Part shown: piece by piece, positions 1-4,822 of the stretch | Layout: each line of letters starts with the position of its first letter | Position numbering within the stretch: position 1 is the first letter of the stretch | Assembly (NCBI GenBank): GCA_027323595.1 | Contig: DAHWBL010000180.1 | Coordinates: forward strand, 1 to 7,189 | Direction: 5' to 3' | Length of the DNA: 7,189 nt | Origin: Acetobacteraceae bacterium | GTDB lineage: Bacteria; Pseudomonadota; Alphaproteobacteria; Acetobacterales; Acetobacteraceae | Position numbers and translations under genes: made by a program | The notes under the pieces: model-generated | What the model saw: only the letters and a program-made list of their open reading frames with translations | The model's database searches: none | Told to the model about the DNA's origin: nothing

Positions 1-659
1 TGGACACCGTCGCCCGGCTGCTCGCCCGCCACCGCATCGCCGTGGCGCACGATGATTTTCATGCCCTCAGCGCCAAAATCCTTGCTGCCATCAGCATCCA
101 CGACCAATCCCCGCACGCCGACCGCGGCCCCGACGGTCACCGCCGCGACCAGATCGCCGCCCTGCTGGAGCCGGTGCGCCCCGAAATGCTGGACGAGGCG
201 CTGGCCGAGCTGGTGCGCACCGGCGCGCTGCGCCACGCCGCCGGCCACTGGCGGCTGCCCGGCGATGACCGCGACCTCGCCCGCGCCGCCGAACAGACCG
301 CCGCCGCGCGACAGCTCGCCGAGCGGCTGCGCGAGGGCGGCCTCACCCCGCCGGACCCCGCGCTCGCCGCACCCGGCCCGCACAGCCGCCGTCTCGCCGA
401 CCGGCTGGTGCGCGAGGGCATCGCCATCCGCGCTGGCGGCGGCACGCAAAAACGCGATCTGCTGTTTCATCGCGACGCCGTCGAACAGGCCAAGAACCTG
501 CTCGCCCCGCTGCTCGCCCAGCCGCCCGGCCTGCTGGTCAGCGAAGCCGGCGCCGCACTCGGCATTTCGCGAAAATACAGTGTGCCGCTGCTGGAATATC
601 TCGACTCGATCAAATTCACCCGCCGCATCGACGAACGCCGCGTGTTGGCCCGCCGCTGA
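1..659 (+). CDS. selB: Selenocysteine-specific elongation factor SelB, C-terminal part (5' end outside window)
   Basis: SelB is the specialised GTPase that carries selenocysteinyl-tRNA to the ribosome and binds the SECIS hairpin of selenoprotein mRNAs through C-terminal winged-helix domains. The frame is open from base 3 with no obvious start, and 218 residues are visible before the TGA at 657-659, so the GTPase domains lie upstream of the window. What remains looks like consecutive winged-helix units. One is around visible residues 40-80 (RRDQIAALLE to HWRLPGDD). The last is near the C-terminus and carries the family-typical stretch ISRKYSVPLLEYLDSIKFTR, followed by RRIDERRVLARR. This C-terminal helix-wing is the RNA-binding part in known SelB proteins. 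The gene encoding the cognate tRNA follows 49 nt downstream on the same strand, which supports the call independently. Nothing suggests truncation apart from the window edge. Confidence 0.93.
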   Translation, partial: DTVARLLARHRIAVAHDDFHALSAKILAAISIHDQSPHADRGPDGHRRDQIAALLEPVRPEMLDEALAELVRTGALRHAAGHWRLPGDDRDLARAAEQTAAARQLAERLREGGLTPPDPALAAPGPHSRRLADRLVREGIAIRAGGGTQKRDLLFHRDAVEQAKNLLAPLLAQPPGLLVSEAGAALGISRKYSVPLLEYLDSIKFTRRIDERRVLARR

Positions 660-708
660 ATCCGGTGTAGCACGAACCACCCCGCCGACGGCCGGACGGG
701 GCGCGAAC

Positions 709-801
709 GGAGGCGATCAGGGTCTGGTGGCCCTCCTGGTCTTCAAAACCAGTGGCCCGCCAACAGCGGGCGGTGGGTTCGATTCCCATCCGCCTCCGCC
801 A
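709..801 (+). tRNA. selC: tRNA-Sec (anticodon TCA), CCA encoded
   Basis: This tRNA decodes UGA as selenocysteine. The fold reads directly: acceptor 709-715 with 791-797; a long 6-bp D-stem 719-724/729-734 with a 4-nt TGGT loop; anticodon stem 736-740/748-752 with loop CTTCAAA and anticodon TCA at 743-745; a long variable arm with a 6-bp stem 755-760/766-771; T-stem 773-777/785-789 with loop TTCGATT; discriminator G798; encoded CCA 799-801. The anticodon loop and the extended D and variable stems are hallmarks of tRNA-Sec. The eighth acceptor pair expected in bacteria would be A716·C790, a mismatch, whereas C790 can instead pair with G772 and extend the T-stem. It probably shares a transcript with selB. 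A 5-bp GC hairpin (680-684/697-701) sits in the short spacer, with no clear promoter. No terminator is evident downstream. Confidence 0.96.
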
Positions 802-843
802 AAGCATCGCCAGAAAATCGCCAGCCCCCGACGCTCCGCCGCC

Positions 844-1446
844 TCAATATCCCTGCGGTCCGAAAACCTTGATGCCCAGCCGCTTTTCCAGCAGCCGCCC
901 GAATCGGAACTTGAGCTCCGCGCCTTCATAGTCGTTGGGCGGCACCGCCAGATGCGCCGCCTGCGCTTCCACCTCGAGATTGACGAAATAGGGTCCGTCC
1001 GACGCCATGATGTGCGGGGCGAGGCGATCGAGATCGGCGACATTGTCGATCGCGATCGCGTTGGCGATGCCGGCGCAGCGCGCGATGCCGACATAGTCGC
1101 TGCGATCGCGGTTCACCATCGGCACGGCGCTGACGGTCTGATAGACGCGGTTATCGATGACGAAATGTTTCAAATTCTTCGGCGCCGCCGCCGCCTCGGT
1201 CAGCAGGCAGCCCAGATTCATGCACAGCGAGCCGTCGCCGTTGATCAGCAGAATCTGCTGCTCCGGCAAGGCAAGCGCGAGACCGAGCGCGAAGCTGGCG
1301 GCAAAACCCATCGCGCCGTGCAGATAGAACGTCTCCTCGCTGCGGGTCGCGGCCCACCATTCGTTGCAGGCCATGCCCAGCGCGCAGACCGCGATCGCAT
1401 CGCCGCGATGCGCCGCCAGCACCTGCATTGCCTCGCTGGCTTTCAT
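844..1446 (-). CDS. ThDP-binding (beta, ComE-like) subunit of a sulfopyruvate/phosphonopyruvate-type decarboxylase
   Basis: This 200-residue protein is the cofactor (PP) half of a split thiamine-diphosphate decarboxylase. The order of motifs matches archaeal ComE: FYLHGAMGFAASFALGLALA (40-59), then the ThDP/Mg motif NGDGSLCMNLG (69-79), then after 25 residues the DN pair at 98-99 in NLKHFVIDNRVYQ. Family members remove CO2 from 3-sulfopyruvate (giving sulfoacetaldehyde) or from phosphonopyruvate (giving phosphonoacetaldehyde), in the cytoplasm. The sequence does not tell which substrate applies. I chose the ATG at 1446 because AAGGGG lies 8 nt upstream (1455-1460), the first bases form an ATGA overlap with the stop of the partner gene, and ComE-like proteins begin near this point. 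An upstream GTG at 1512 would only add low-complexity residues. The gene ends facing selC, 42 nt from the tRNA 3' end. Confidence 0.83.
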   Translation of the reverse strand: MKASEAMQVLAAHRGDAIAVCALGMACNEWWAATRSEETFYLHGAMGFAASFALGLALALPEQQILLINGDGSLCMNLGCLLTEAAAAPKNLKHFVIDNRVYQTVSAVPMVNRDRSDYVGIARCAGIANAIAIDNVADLDRLAPHIMASDGPYFVNLEVEAQAAHLAVPPNDYEGAELKFRFGRLLEKRLGIKVFGPQGY

Positions 1447-1946
1447 GCCGGCCGCCCCTTCAGCAGCCGGCGCGTCAGAAACAGGATGAACGGACGCTTC
1501 TGCAGCCGGCACGCCTCATAGGCGTCGGGGATGCAGCCGATCTCATCGGGATGATCGACGATGTGATAGGGAAAATCATACGCATCGAGCACCGCGATGG
1601 TCCGCCGTCCCTGGATTTCCTGATACACCCGGTGATCATCGATCGAGCCGCGCATGCTGACGATGCAGAACACCGGGATCTGGTGCCGCAAATTGAGCGT
1701 CGCGAGCTCGCCGGTGCAGGTGAGCAGGCCGGTGTTGCCCATCACCGCGACCGATCGCACGCCGCCAAAAAACGCGCCGCTGCAGATGGTCACCGCCTCG
1801 GCCTCGCGCGCCACCGGCACGTGGATGATCGCCGGATCGGCCTCCAGCAGGCCGATGAGCGGGCCCACCCAATCGTCAGGCAGCGTCGCCGCCAGCGTCA
1901 CGCCGATGCGCGTCAGTTCCTGGTGAATGCGCCGATAGGGGTCCAT
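1443..1946 (-). CDS. PYR-domain (alpha, ComD-like) subunit of a sulfopyruvate/phosphonopyruvate-type decarboxylase
   Basis: This 167-residue protein is the pyrimidine-binding half of the split ThDP enzyme whose other half is the next gene; ComD-type subunits are about this length. Visible landmarks are the N-terminal helix region RRIHQELTRIGVTLAATLPD (5-24), then IIHVPVAREAEAVTICSGAF (40-59). In the latter, Glu48 aligns with the catalytic glutamate that activates the cofactor aminopyrimidine in this superfamily (compare the ANEGNA motif of phosphonopyruvate decarboxylases). Next come the GNTGLLTCTGEL segment and IPVFCIVSMRGSIDD, the latter resembling the HRGE region of ComD. The start ATG at 1946 has only a weak GAG upstream. 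The stop overlaps the partner start by 4 nt, which fits equimolar, translationally coupled subunits. No other sulfonate or phosphonate gene is in view, so the substrate is open. Base composition is lower in G+C than selB or lgt. Confidence 0.82.
   Translation of the reverse strand: MDPYRRIHQELTRIGVTLAATLPDDWVGPLIGLLEADPAIIHVPVAREAEAVTICSGAFFGGVRSVAVMGNTGLLTCTGELATLNLRHQIPVFCIVSMRGSIDDHRVYQEIQGRRTIAVLDAYDFPYHIVDHPDEIGCIPDAYEACRLQKRPFILFLTRRLLKGRPA
1455..1460 (-). promoter_or_regulatory. Ribosome binding site AAGGGG for the ComE-like subunit
   Basis: On the minus strand AAGGGG ends 8 nt before the ATG at 1446. It lies inside the 3' end of the partner coding sequence, and it selects ATG 1446 over the upstream in-frame GTG at 1512. 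Confidence 0.6.
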
Positions 1947-1957
1947 CGGCCCGGCTC

Positions 1958-1991
1958 AGCAATAAGCGTGCCGCGAGCAATAAGCGTGCCG
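1958..1991 (-). repeat. Tandem 16-bp direct repeat upstream of the ThDP gene pair
   Basis: Two identical 16-bp copies, AGCAATAAGCGTGCCG on the plus strand, lie at 1958-1973 and 1976-1991, 18 bp apart start to start. On the coding (minus) strand they read CGGCACGCTTATTGCT, and the nearer copy ends 11 nt before the ComD-like ATG. They lie in noncoding DNA between proC and this gene. The position fits an operator pair or a leader element; a simple slippage duplication is the alternative. I see no convincing -35/-10 pair here. Confidence 0.8.
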
Positions 1992-1998
1992 AGCGCAA

Positions 1999-2030
1999 CC
2001 GGCGATGCGCCGCGACACCGCGGCGGCCGG
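1999..2030 (-). terminator. GC-rich hairpin after proC, possible terminator or attenuator
   Basis: A perfect 7-bp stem (2008-2014 with 2019-2025) closes a 4-nt loop. A further 5-bp stem (1999-2003 with 2026-2030) stacks outside it, separated by a 4-nt one-sided bulge. In transcript direction it begins 7 nt after the proC stop codon. No U-tract follows, only TTG, so intrinsic termination is uncertain. It could also protect the proC mRNA 3' end or act as a leader structure for the ThDP genes. Confidence 0.45.
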
Positions 2031-2037
2031 CGTTGTG

Positions 2038-2850
2038 CTACCCCGCCAGCTCCCGCGACCGCGCCGCCGCCGCCGCCATCGCCGCGCGCACCGCGGCCGG
2101 CCAGGCATCGGGCGCCATCAGGACCGCCAGCGCGCGTTCGGTGGTGCCGGCGGGGCTGGTGACATTGCGCCGCAGCACCGCCGCATCCTCGCTGCTCGCC
2201 GCCAGCAGCGCGCCCGAGCCCGCCACCGTCGCCCGCGCCATCGCCCGCGCCAGCTCGCCCGGCAGCCCCAGCTCCACCCCGGCCTGTTCCAGCAGCTCGG
2301 CGAGCAGAAACACATAGGCCGGCCCGCCGCCCGAGATCGCGGTCACCGGATCGAGCAGCGCCTCGGCCTCCACCCAGGCCACCTGTCCCACCGCGCCAAG
2401 CAGCCGGTCGCACAGCCCCCGCCCGGCCGCGTCCACCCCCGGGCCCGCGCAGGCCACCGAAAACCCCTGCCGCACCGCCGCCGGGGTGTTGGGCATGGCG
2501 CGCACCACCGCGCCCGAATGCAGCAGGCTGGTGAGCTTGGCGATGGTCTGCCCGGCCATGATCGACAGGCACACCGCCCCCTTCGCCAGGCCCGAATAGG
2601 CCGGCACCAGCACCGCGGCGAGCTGCGGCTTGATCGCCAGCACGATCGCGGCGGGATGAAAATCCGCCGGAAGCCCCTCCGGCCCGCTCGCCACCGTCAC
2701 CGATGGCCCCGCCAGGGACGCCGCTTCCGGCGCGGGGTCGATCACCACCACCCGCGACACGCCCAGCTCGCGCCAGCCGGTCAGCATGGCCGAGCCCATC
2801 TTGCCGCCACCGACCAGCAGGATCGGCGGCAGCGCGTCCTGCCCGGTCAT
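2038..2850 (-). CDS. proC: Pyrroline-5-carboxylate reductase
   Basis: This enzyme reduces 1-pyrroline-5-carboxylate to L-proline with NAD(P)H, the last step of proline synthesis in the cytoplasm. The 270-residue length is normal for ProC. The N-terminal Rossmann motif ILLVGGGKMGSAM (10-22) binds the dinucleotide. MPNTPAAVRQGFS is the conserved substrate-side loop. Then come AISGGGPAYVFLLAELLEQA and the P5CR signature NVTSPAGTTERA (229-240) in the C-terminal dimerisation domain. The ATG at 2850 is supported by GAGG 8 nt upstream (2859-2862), which overlaps the stop of the YbjN gene. The 10-nt gap between the two genes implies co-transcription and probably translational coupling. The stop is TAG. 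Nothing is missing from the conserved motifs I can recognise. Confidence 0.96.
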   Translation of the reverse strand: MTGQDALPPILLVGGGKMGSAMLTGWRELGVSRVVVIDPAPEAASLAGPSVTVASGPEGLPADFHPAAIVLAIKPQLAAVLVPAYSGLAKGAVCLSIMAGQTIAKLTSLLHSGAVVRAMPNTPAAVRQGFSVACAGPGVDAAGRGLCDRLLGAVGQVAWVEAEALLDPVTAISGGGPAYVFLLAELLEQAGVELGLPGELARAMARATVAGSGALLAASSEDAAVLRRNVTSPAGTTERALAVLMAPDAWPAAVRAAMAAAAARSRELAG

Positions 2851-2860
2851 CGCCGCCGCC

Positions 2861-3364
2861 TCAGGCTTCGCCGACACATTCCAGCATCGAGGCGGCCAGC
2901 GCCTCGGCCGGGCTCTTGCCGCCCCACAGCACGAACTGGAACGCCGGGAAAAACCGCTCGCATTCGGTGATGGCGATATCGACCATGTCCTCGAGGCTCT
3001 CCGCCGAGGCCGCCCGCGCCCCGCGCAGCAGCACCGAATGGCGGAACAGCGGCATGCCGTCGTCGCTGTCCATGCCGAAATGGCCGATCCACAGCCGCTC
3101 ATTGGCCAGCGCCAGCAGCTCATACAGCGCCGCGCGCCGCGCCGGCGGCACCTTGAGGTCGAAGGTGCAGGTGAAATGCATCGCGCTGATCTCATGCGAC
3201 CAGGAGAAATACAGCCCGTAATCGCACCATTTGCCCGGCGCCTCGGCCGCCATCTCGGCATCGTTGCGGCGGTCGAACGCCCAGTCATTGGCGACGATGA
3301 TCTGTTCGAGCTGGTCGAGAGGGTTGGCCGCGACCTCGGTCATCGGATTCAACATGGCGGTCAT
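2861..3364 (-). CDS. YbjN domain-containing protein
   Basis: This 167-residue soluble protein belongs to the YbjN (type III chaperone-like fold) family that sits beside proC in many alphaproteobacteria. The biochemical role is unknown; in enterobacteria YbjN has been linked to motility and stress, which may not carry over. The visible core runs from NPLDQLEQIIVANDWAF (about 7-23) through LYFSWSHEISAMHFTCTFDL, ELLALANERLWIGHFGMD and MVDIAITECERFFPAFQFVL to a C-terminal helix. There is no signal peptide or membrane segment. The ATG at 3364 is preferred because AGGGAG stands 7 nt upstream. The ATG at 3355 is an alternative, and the frame stays open upstream to a TTG at 3544 without family-like sequence. 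It is the first gene of a unit with proC, 10 nt apart. Confidence 0.88.
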   Translation of the reverse strand: MTAMLNPMTEVAANPLDQLEQIIVANDWAFDRRNDAEMAAEAPGKWCDYGLYFSWSHEISAMHFTCTFDLKVPPARRAALYELLALANERLWIGHFGMDSDDGMPLFRHSVLLRGARAASAESLEDMVDIAITECERFFPAFQFVLWGGKSPAEALAASMLECVGEA

Positions 3365-3605
3365 GCGGGTTCTCCCTGACTGGAGGATGCTGGCAGGCGG
3401 CCGGCCAGCCTCGAAGCCGGCCAGCCTTGACGATGGTCCCGACGCGGGGCGACTCGCCCGCCCGGCACCCGATGCGAACGACCCTAAAGAGCCAACCGGT
3501 CGCGCCGCAAGGGTTTGGAGCGTGCCTTGGATGTTGTCACGCAACTATCGCTGTCAATCGGTTCAGATCACGTTATCGGCCCCACAGTCTATCAACCGGA
3601 CGCCC
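3365..3605 (-). other. 241-nt noncoding gap upstream of the YbjN gene: candidate -35 and hairpins
   Basis: This is the longest stretch without a recognisable gene. On the minus strand it holds a perfect TTGACA at 3557-3552, but 16-18 nt downstream there is no good -10, so the promoter is only a candidate. Nearer the YbjN start, ggccggc/gccggcc forms a 7-bp stem (3399-3405 with 3416-3422), and the 11-bp repeat CCGGCCAGCCT occurs at 3401 and 3417. A 5-bp triloop hairpin spans 3447-3459. The part at 3480-3600 is visibly less GC-rich than the neighbouring genes, as expected for regulatory DNA. I see no tRNA or known small RNA. Confidence 0.4.
3372..3377 (-). promoter_or_regulatory. Ribosome binding site AGGGAG for the YbjN gene
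   Basis: AGGGAG on the minus strand lies 7 nt before ATG 3364. It decides between this start, an internal ATG at 3355 and a long upstream in-frame extension. Confidence 0.65.
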
Positions 3606-3911
3606 TCAGGTGGCATCCGCCGCCGGCCGCGCCGCCCGCCGCCCGCCCTCGGGCCTGGCCTCCAGCGCCGCCACCCGCGCCTCCAGCGCCGCCACCGTCG
3701 CCATCGCCGCCTCGGCATCGCCGCGCGCCGCCGCCGCCAGCTCCATCGCCACCTCCATCTCCTCGCGCCGCACCAGCTCCAGCCGGCGCAGCTTCTCGTC
3801 GATGCGCGCCCGCACCATCGCCTCGACCTCGTCGCGCAGCCCGCTCACCGCCGACAGCGCCCCGCCGGCAAGACCGGCGAGATCGTCGAAAAACCGGGGC
3901 CGATCGACCAT
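3606..3911 (-). CDS. ubiK: Accessory factor UbiK family protein (BMFP, PF04380-type)
   Basis: This is a small 101-residue protein of the BMFP/UbiK family. In Escherichia coli, UbiK (YqiC) helps the soluble ubiquinone biosynthesis complex and forms a coiled coil; Brucella BMFP is a trimeric protein with membrane-fusogenic behaviour. Which role applies here is inferred from the family. The N-terminal half RPRFFDDLAGLAGGALSAVS followed by LRDEVEAMVRARIDEKLRRL is amphipathic and family-typical. LVRREEMEVAMELAAAARGD then leads into a clear heptad coiled coil ending VAALEARVAALEARP (about 75-89). The tail is Arg/Ala-rich and disordered. GAGGAG 7 nt before ATG 3911 fixes the start. The gene diverges from lgt across 66 nt. 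It runs in the same direction as YbjN–proC but is separated from them by 241 nt. Confidence 0.87.
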   Translation of the reverse strand: MVDRPRFFDDLAGLAGGALSAVSGLRDEVEAMVRARIDEKLRRLELVRREEMEVAMELAAAARGDAEAAMATVAALEARVAALEARPEGGRRAARPAADAT

Positions 3912-3918
3912 GGCACTT

Positions 3919-3924
3919 CTCCTC
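3919..3924 (-). promoter_or_regulatory. Ribosome binding site GAGGAG for the UbiK-family gene
   Basis: GAGGAG on the minus strand, 7 nt before ATG 3911, is the strongest Shine-Dalgarno sequence in the window. Confidence 0.75.
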
Positions 3925-3941
3925 GGACAGCAGGCGGGGCT

Positions 3942-3969
3942 TTGTGCGCCGCCAACAGCCCCGTATAAG
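3942..3969 (+). promoter_or_regulatory. Candidate promoter for lgt in the divergent intergenic region
   Basis: TTGTGC (3942-3947) and TATAAG (3964-3969) are 16 nt apart and point towards lgt. Transcription would start only about 2-8 nt before the ATG at 3978, and no Shine-Dalgarno sequence precedes that ATG. A weaker minus-strand pair for the UbiK-family gene, GTGACC (3991-3986) and TATACG (3967-3962) with an 18-nt spacer, overlaps it. Both are motif matches only. Confidence 0.3.
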
Positions 3970-3977
3970 CCGCGCGC

Positions 3978-4817
3978 ATGGATATGGTCACGCCCCCCGC
4001 GATTCACCACGCGCTGATGTTCCCCGGCTTCGACCCCGTGGCACTGCGGCTCGGACCGCTCGCCATACGGTGGTACGCGCTCGCCTACATCGTCGCCCTG
4101 CTCGCCGGCTGGCGCCTGCTGCGCCGCTTCGTGCGCCTGTCCCCCGCCGTCGCCGACGACCGCCAGGTCGATGACTACCTCACCTGGGCCACCCTGGGCG
4201 TGGTGTTCGGCGGCCGCCTTGGCTACGTCCTGTTCTATCAGCCCTCGTTCTACCTCGCCCATCCGCTGGGCGCGCTCGCCGTCTGGCAGGGCGGCATGAG
4301 CTTCCATGGCGGCGCGCTCGGCGTCATCCTCGCCACCATCTGGTTCGCCCGCCGCGAACATATCGCCCTGCTCGGCTTTGGCGACCGCGTCGCCGTCTGC
4401 GCCCCGCTGGGGCTTGGCCTCGGCCGCATCGCCAATTTCATCAATGGCGAACTCTGGGGCCGCCCGGCGCCGGACTGGCTGCCCTGGGCGATGATCTTCC
4501 CTCGCGGCGGCCCGGTCCCGCGCCACCCCAGCCAGCTCTACCAGGCCGGCATGGAGGGCGTGCTGCTGTTCGCCCTGCTGCTGGCCCTGCTCGCCCGCCC
4601 CGCGGTGCGCGCCCGGCCCGGCACGCTCACCGGGGTGTTCCTGGTCGGCTACGCCATCGCCCGCTCGGTCGGCGAACTGTTCCGCGAGCCCGACGCCTTC
4701 CTCGGGTTCCTGCCCGGCGGCATCACCATGGGACAGCTCCTGTCCGCCCCCATGCTGCTCGCCGGCCTGTGGCTGATCGCGGCCGCCCAGCCGGTGGCCC
4801 CGCCGCGCGGCGGCTGA
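3978..4817 (+). CDS. lgt: Phosphatidylglycerol–prolipoprotein diacylglyceryl transferase
   Basis: Lgt moves a diacylglyceryl group from phosphatidylglycerol to the lipobox cysteine of prolipoproteins, the first step of lipoprotein maturation in the inner membrane. The 279-residue protein has several hydrophobic segments and all key motifs: IRWYALAYIVALLAGW (30-45), GGRLGYVLFY (78-87), WQGGMSFHGGALG with His110, GRIANFINGELWGR (149-162) with Arg150, Asn153, Glu158 and Gly161, RHPSQLYQA, and ARSVGELFREPD with the late essential Arg region. His110, Arg150, Asn153, Glu158 and Gly161 each sit exactly 7 residues beyond the E. coli Lgt residues His103, Arg143, Asn146, Glu151 and Gly154. No Shine-Dalgarno sequence precedes ATG 3978. 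ATG 3984 is a possible alternative start, and the methionine at residue 14 would also retain the conserved core. It leads a four-gene operon that ends in a lipoprotein gene. Confidence 0.97.
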   Translation: MDMVTPPAIHHALMFPGFDPVALRLGPLAIRWYALAYIVALLAGWRLLRRFVRLSPAVADDRQVDDYLTWATLGVVFGGRLGYVLFYQPSFYLAHPLGALAVWQGGMSFHGGALGVILATIWFARREHIALLGFGDRVAVCAPLGLGLGRIANFINGELWGRPAPDWLPWAMIFPRGGPVPRHPSQLYQAGMEGVLLFALLLALLARPAVRARPGTLTGVFLVGYAIARSVGELFREPDAFLGFLPGGITMGQLLSAPMLLAGLWLIAAAQPVAPPRGG

Positions 4818-4822
4818 CGCGC

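Noticed and set aside
660..708. Hairpin CCCCG/CGGGG between selB and selC as a terminator or SECIS
   Set aside because: The stem has only 5 bp, a large loop and no U-tract. There is no in-frame TGA gene for it to serve.
778..801. selC 3' end as an attachment site with a second copy marking an island
   Set aside because: I looked for a repeat of the T-arm/acceptor 3' sequence elsewhere in the window and found none, and no integrase is present.
806..824. Direct repeat ATCGCCAG twice after selC
   Set aside because: It is only 8 bp with an 11-nt period and no associated structure, so it is compatible with chance.
1020..1110. Cluster of GCGATCG-type octamers
   Set aside because: They lie in coding sequence and are explained by Ala/Ile/Asp codons in a GC-rich gene. 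I saw no ordered spacing.
1447..1512. N-terminal extension of the ComE-like subunit from GTG 1512
   Set aside because: It would deeply overlap the partner gene. ATG 1446 has AAGGGG upstream and the standard ATGA coupling.
52..1521. 489-codon plus-strand frame across selB, selC and the ThDP genes
   Set aside because: It runs through the tRNA and antisense to two well-supported genes. Its composition is Pro/Ala/Arg noise typical of high-GC shadow frames.
3365..3544. N-terminal extension of the YbjN protein from TTG 3544
   Set aside because: The extension is low-complexity, the start codon is weak, and ATG 3364 has a good ribosome binding site.
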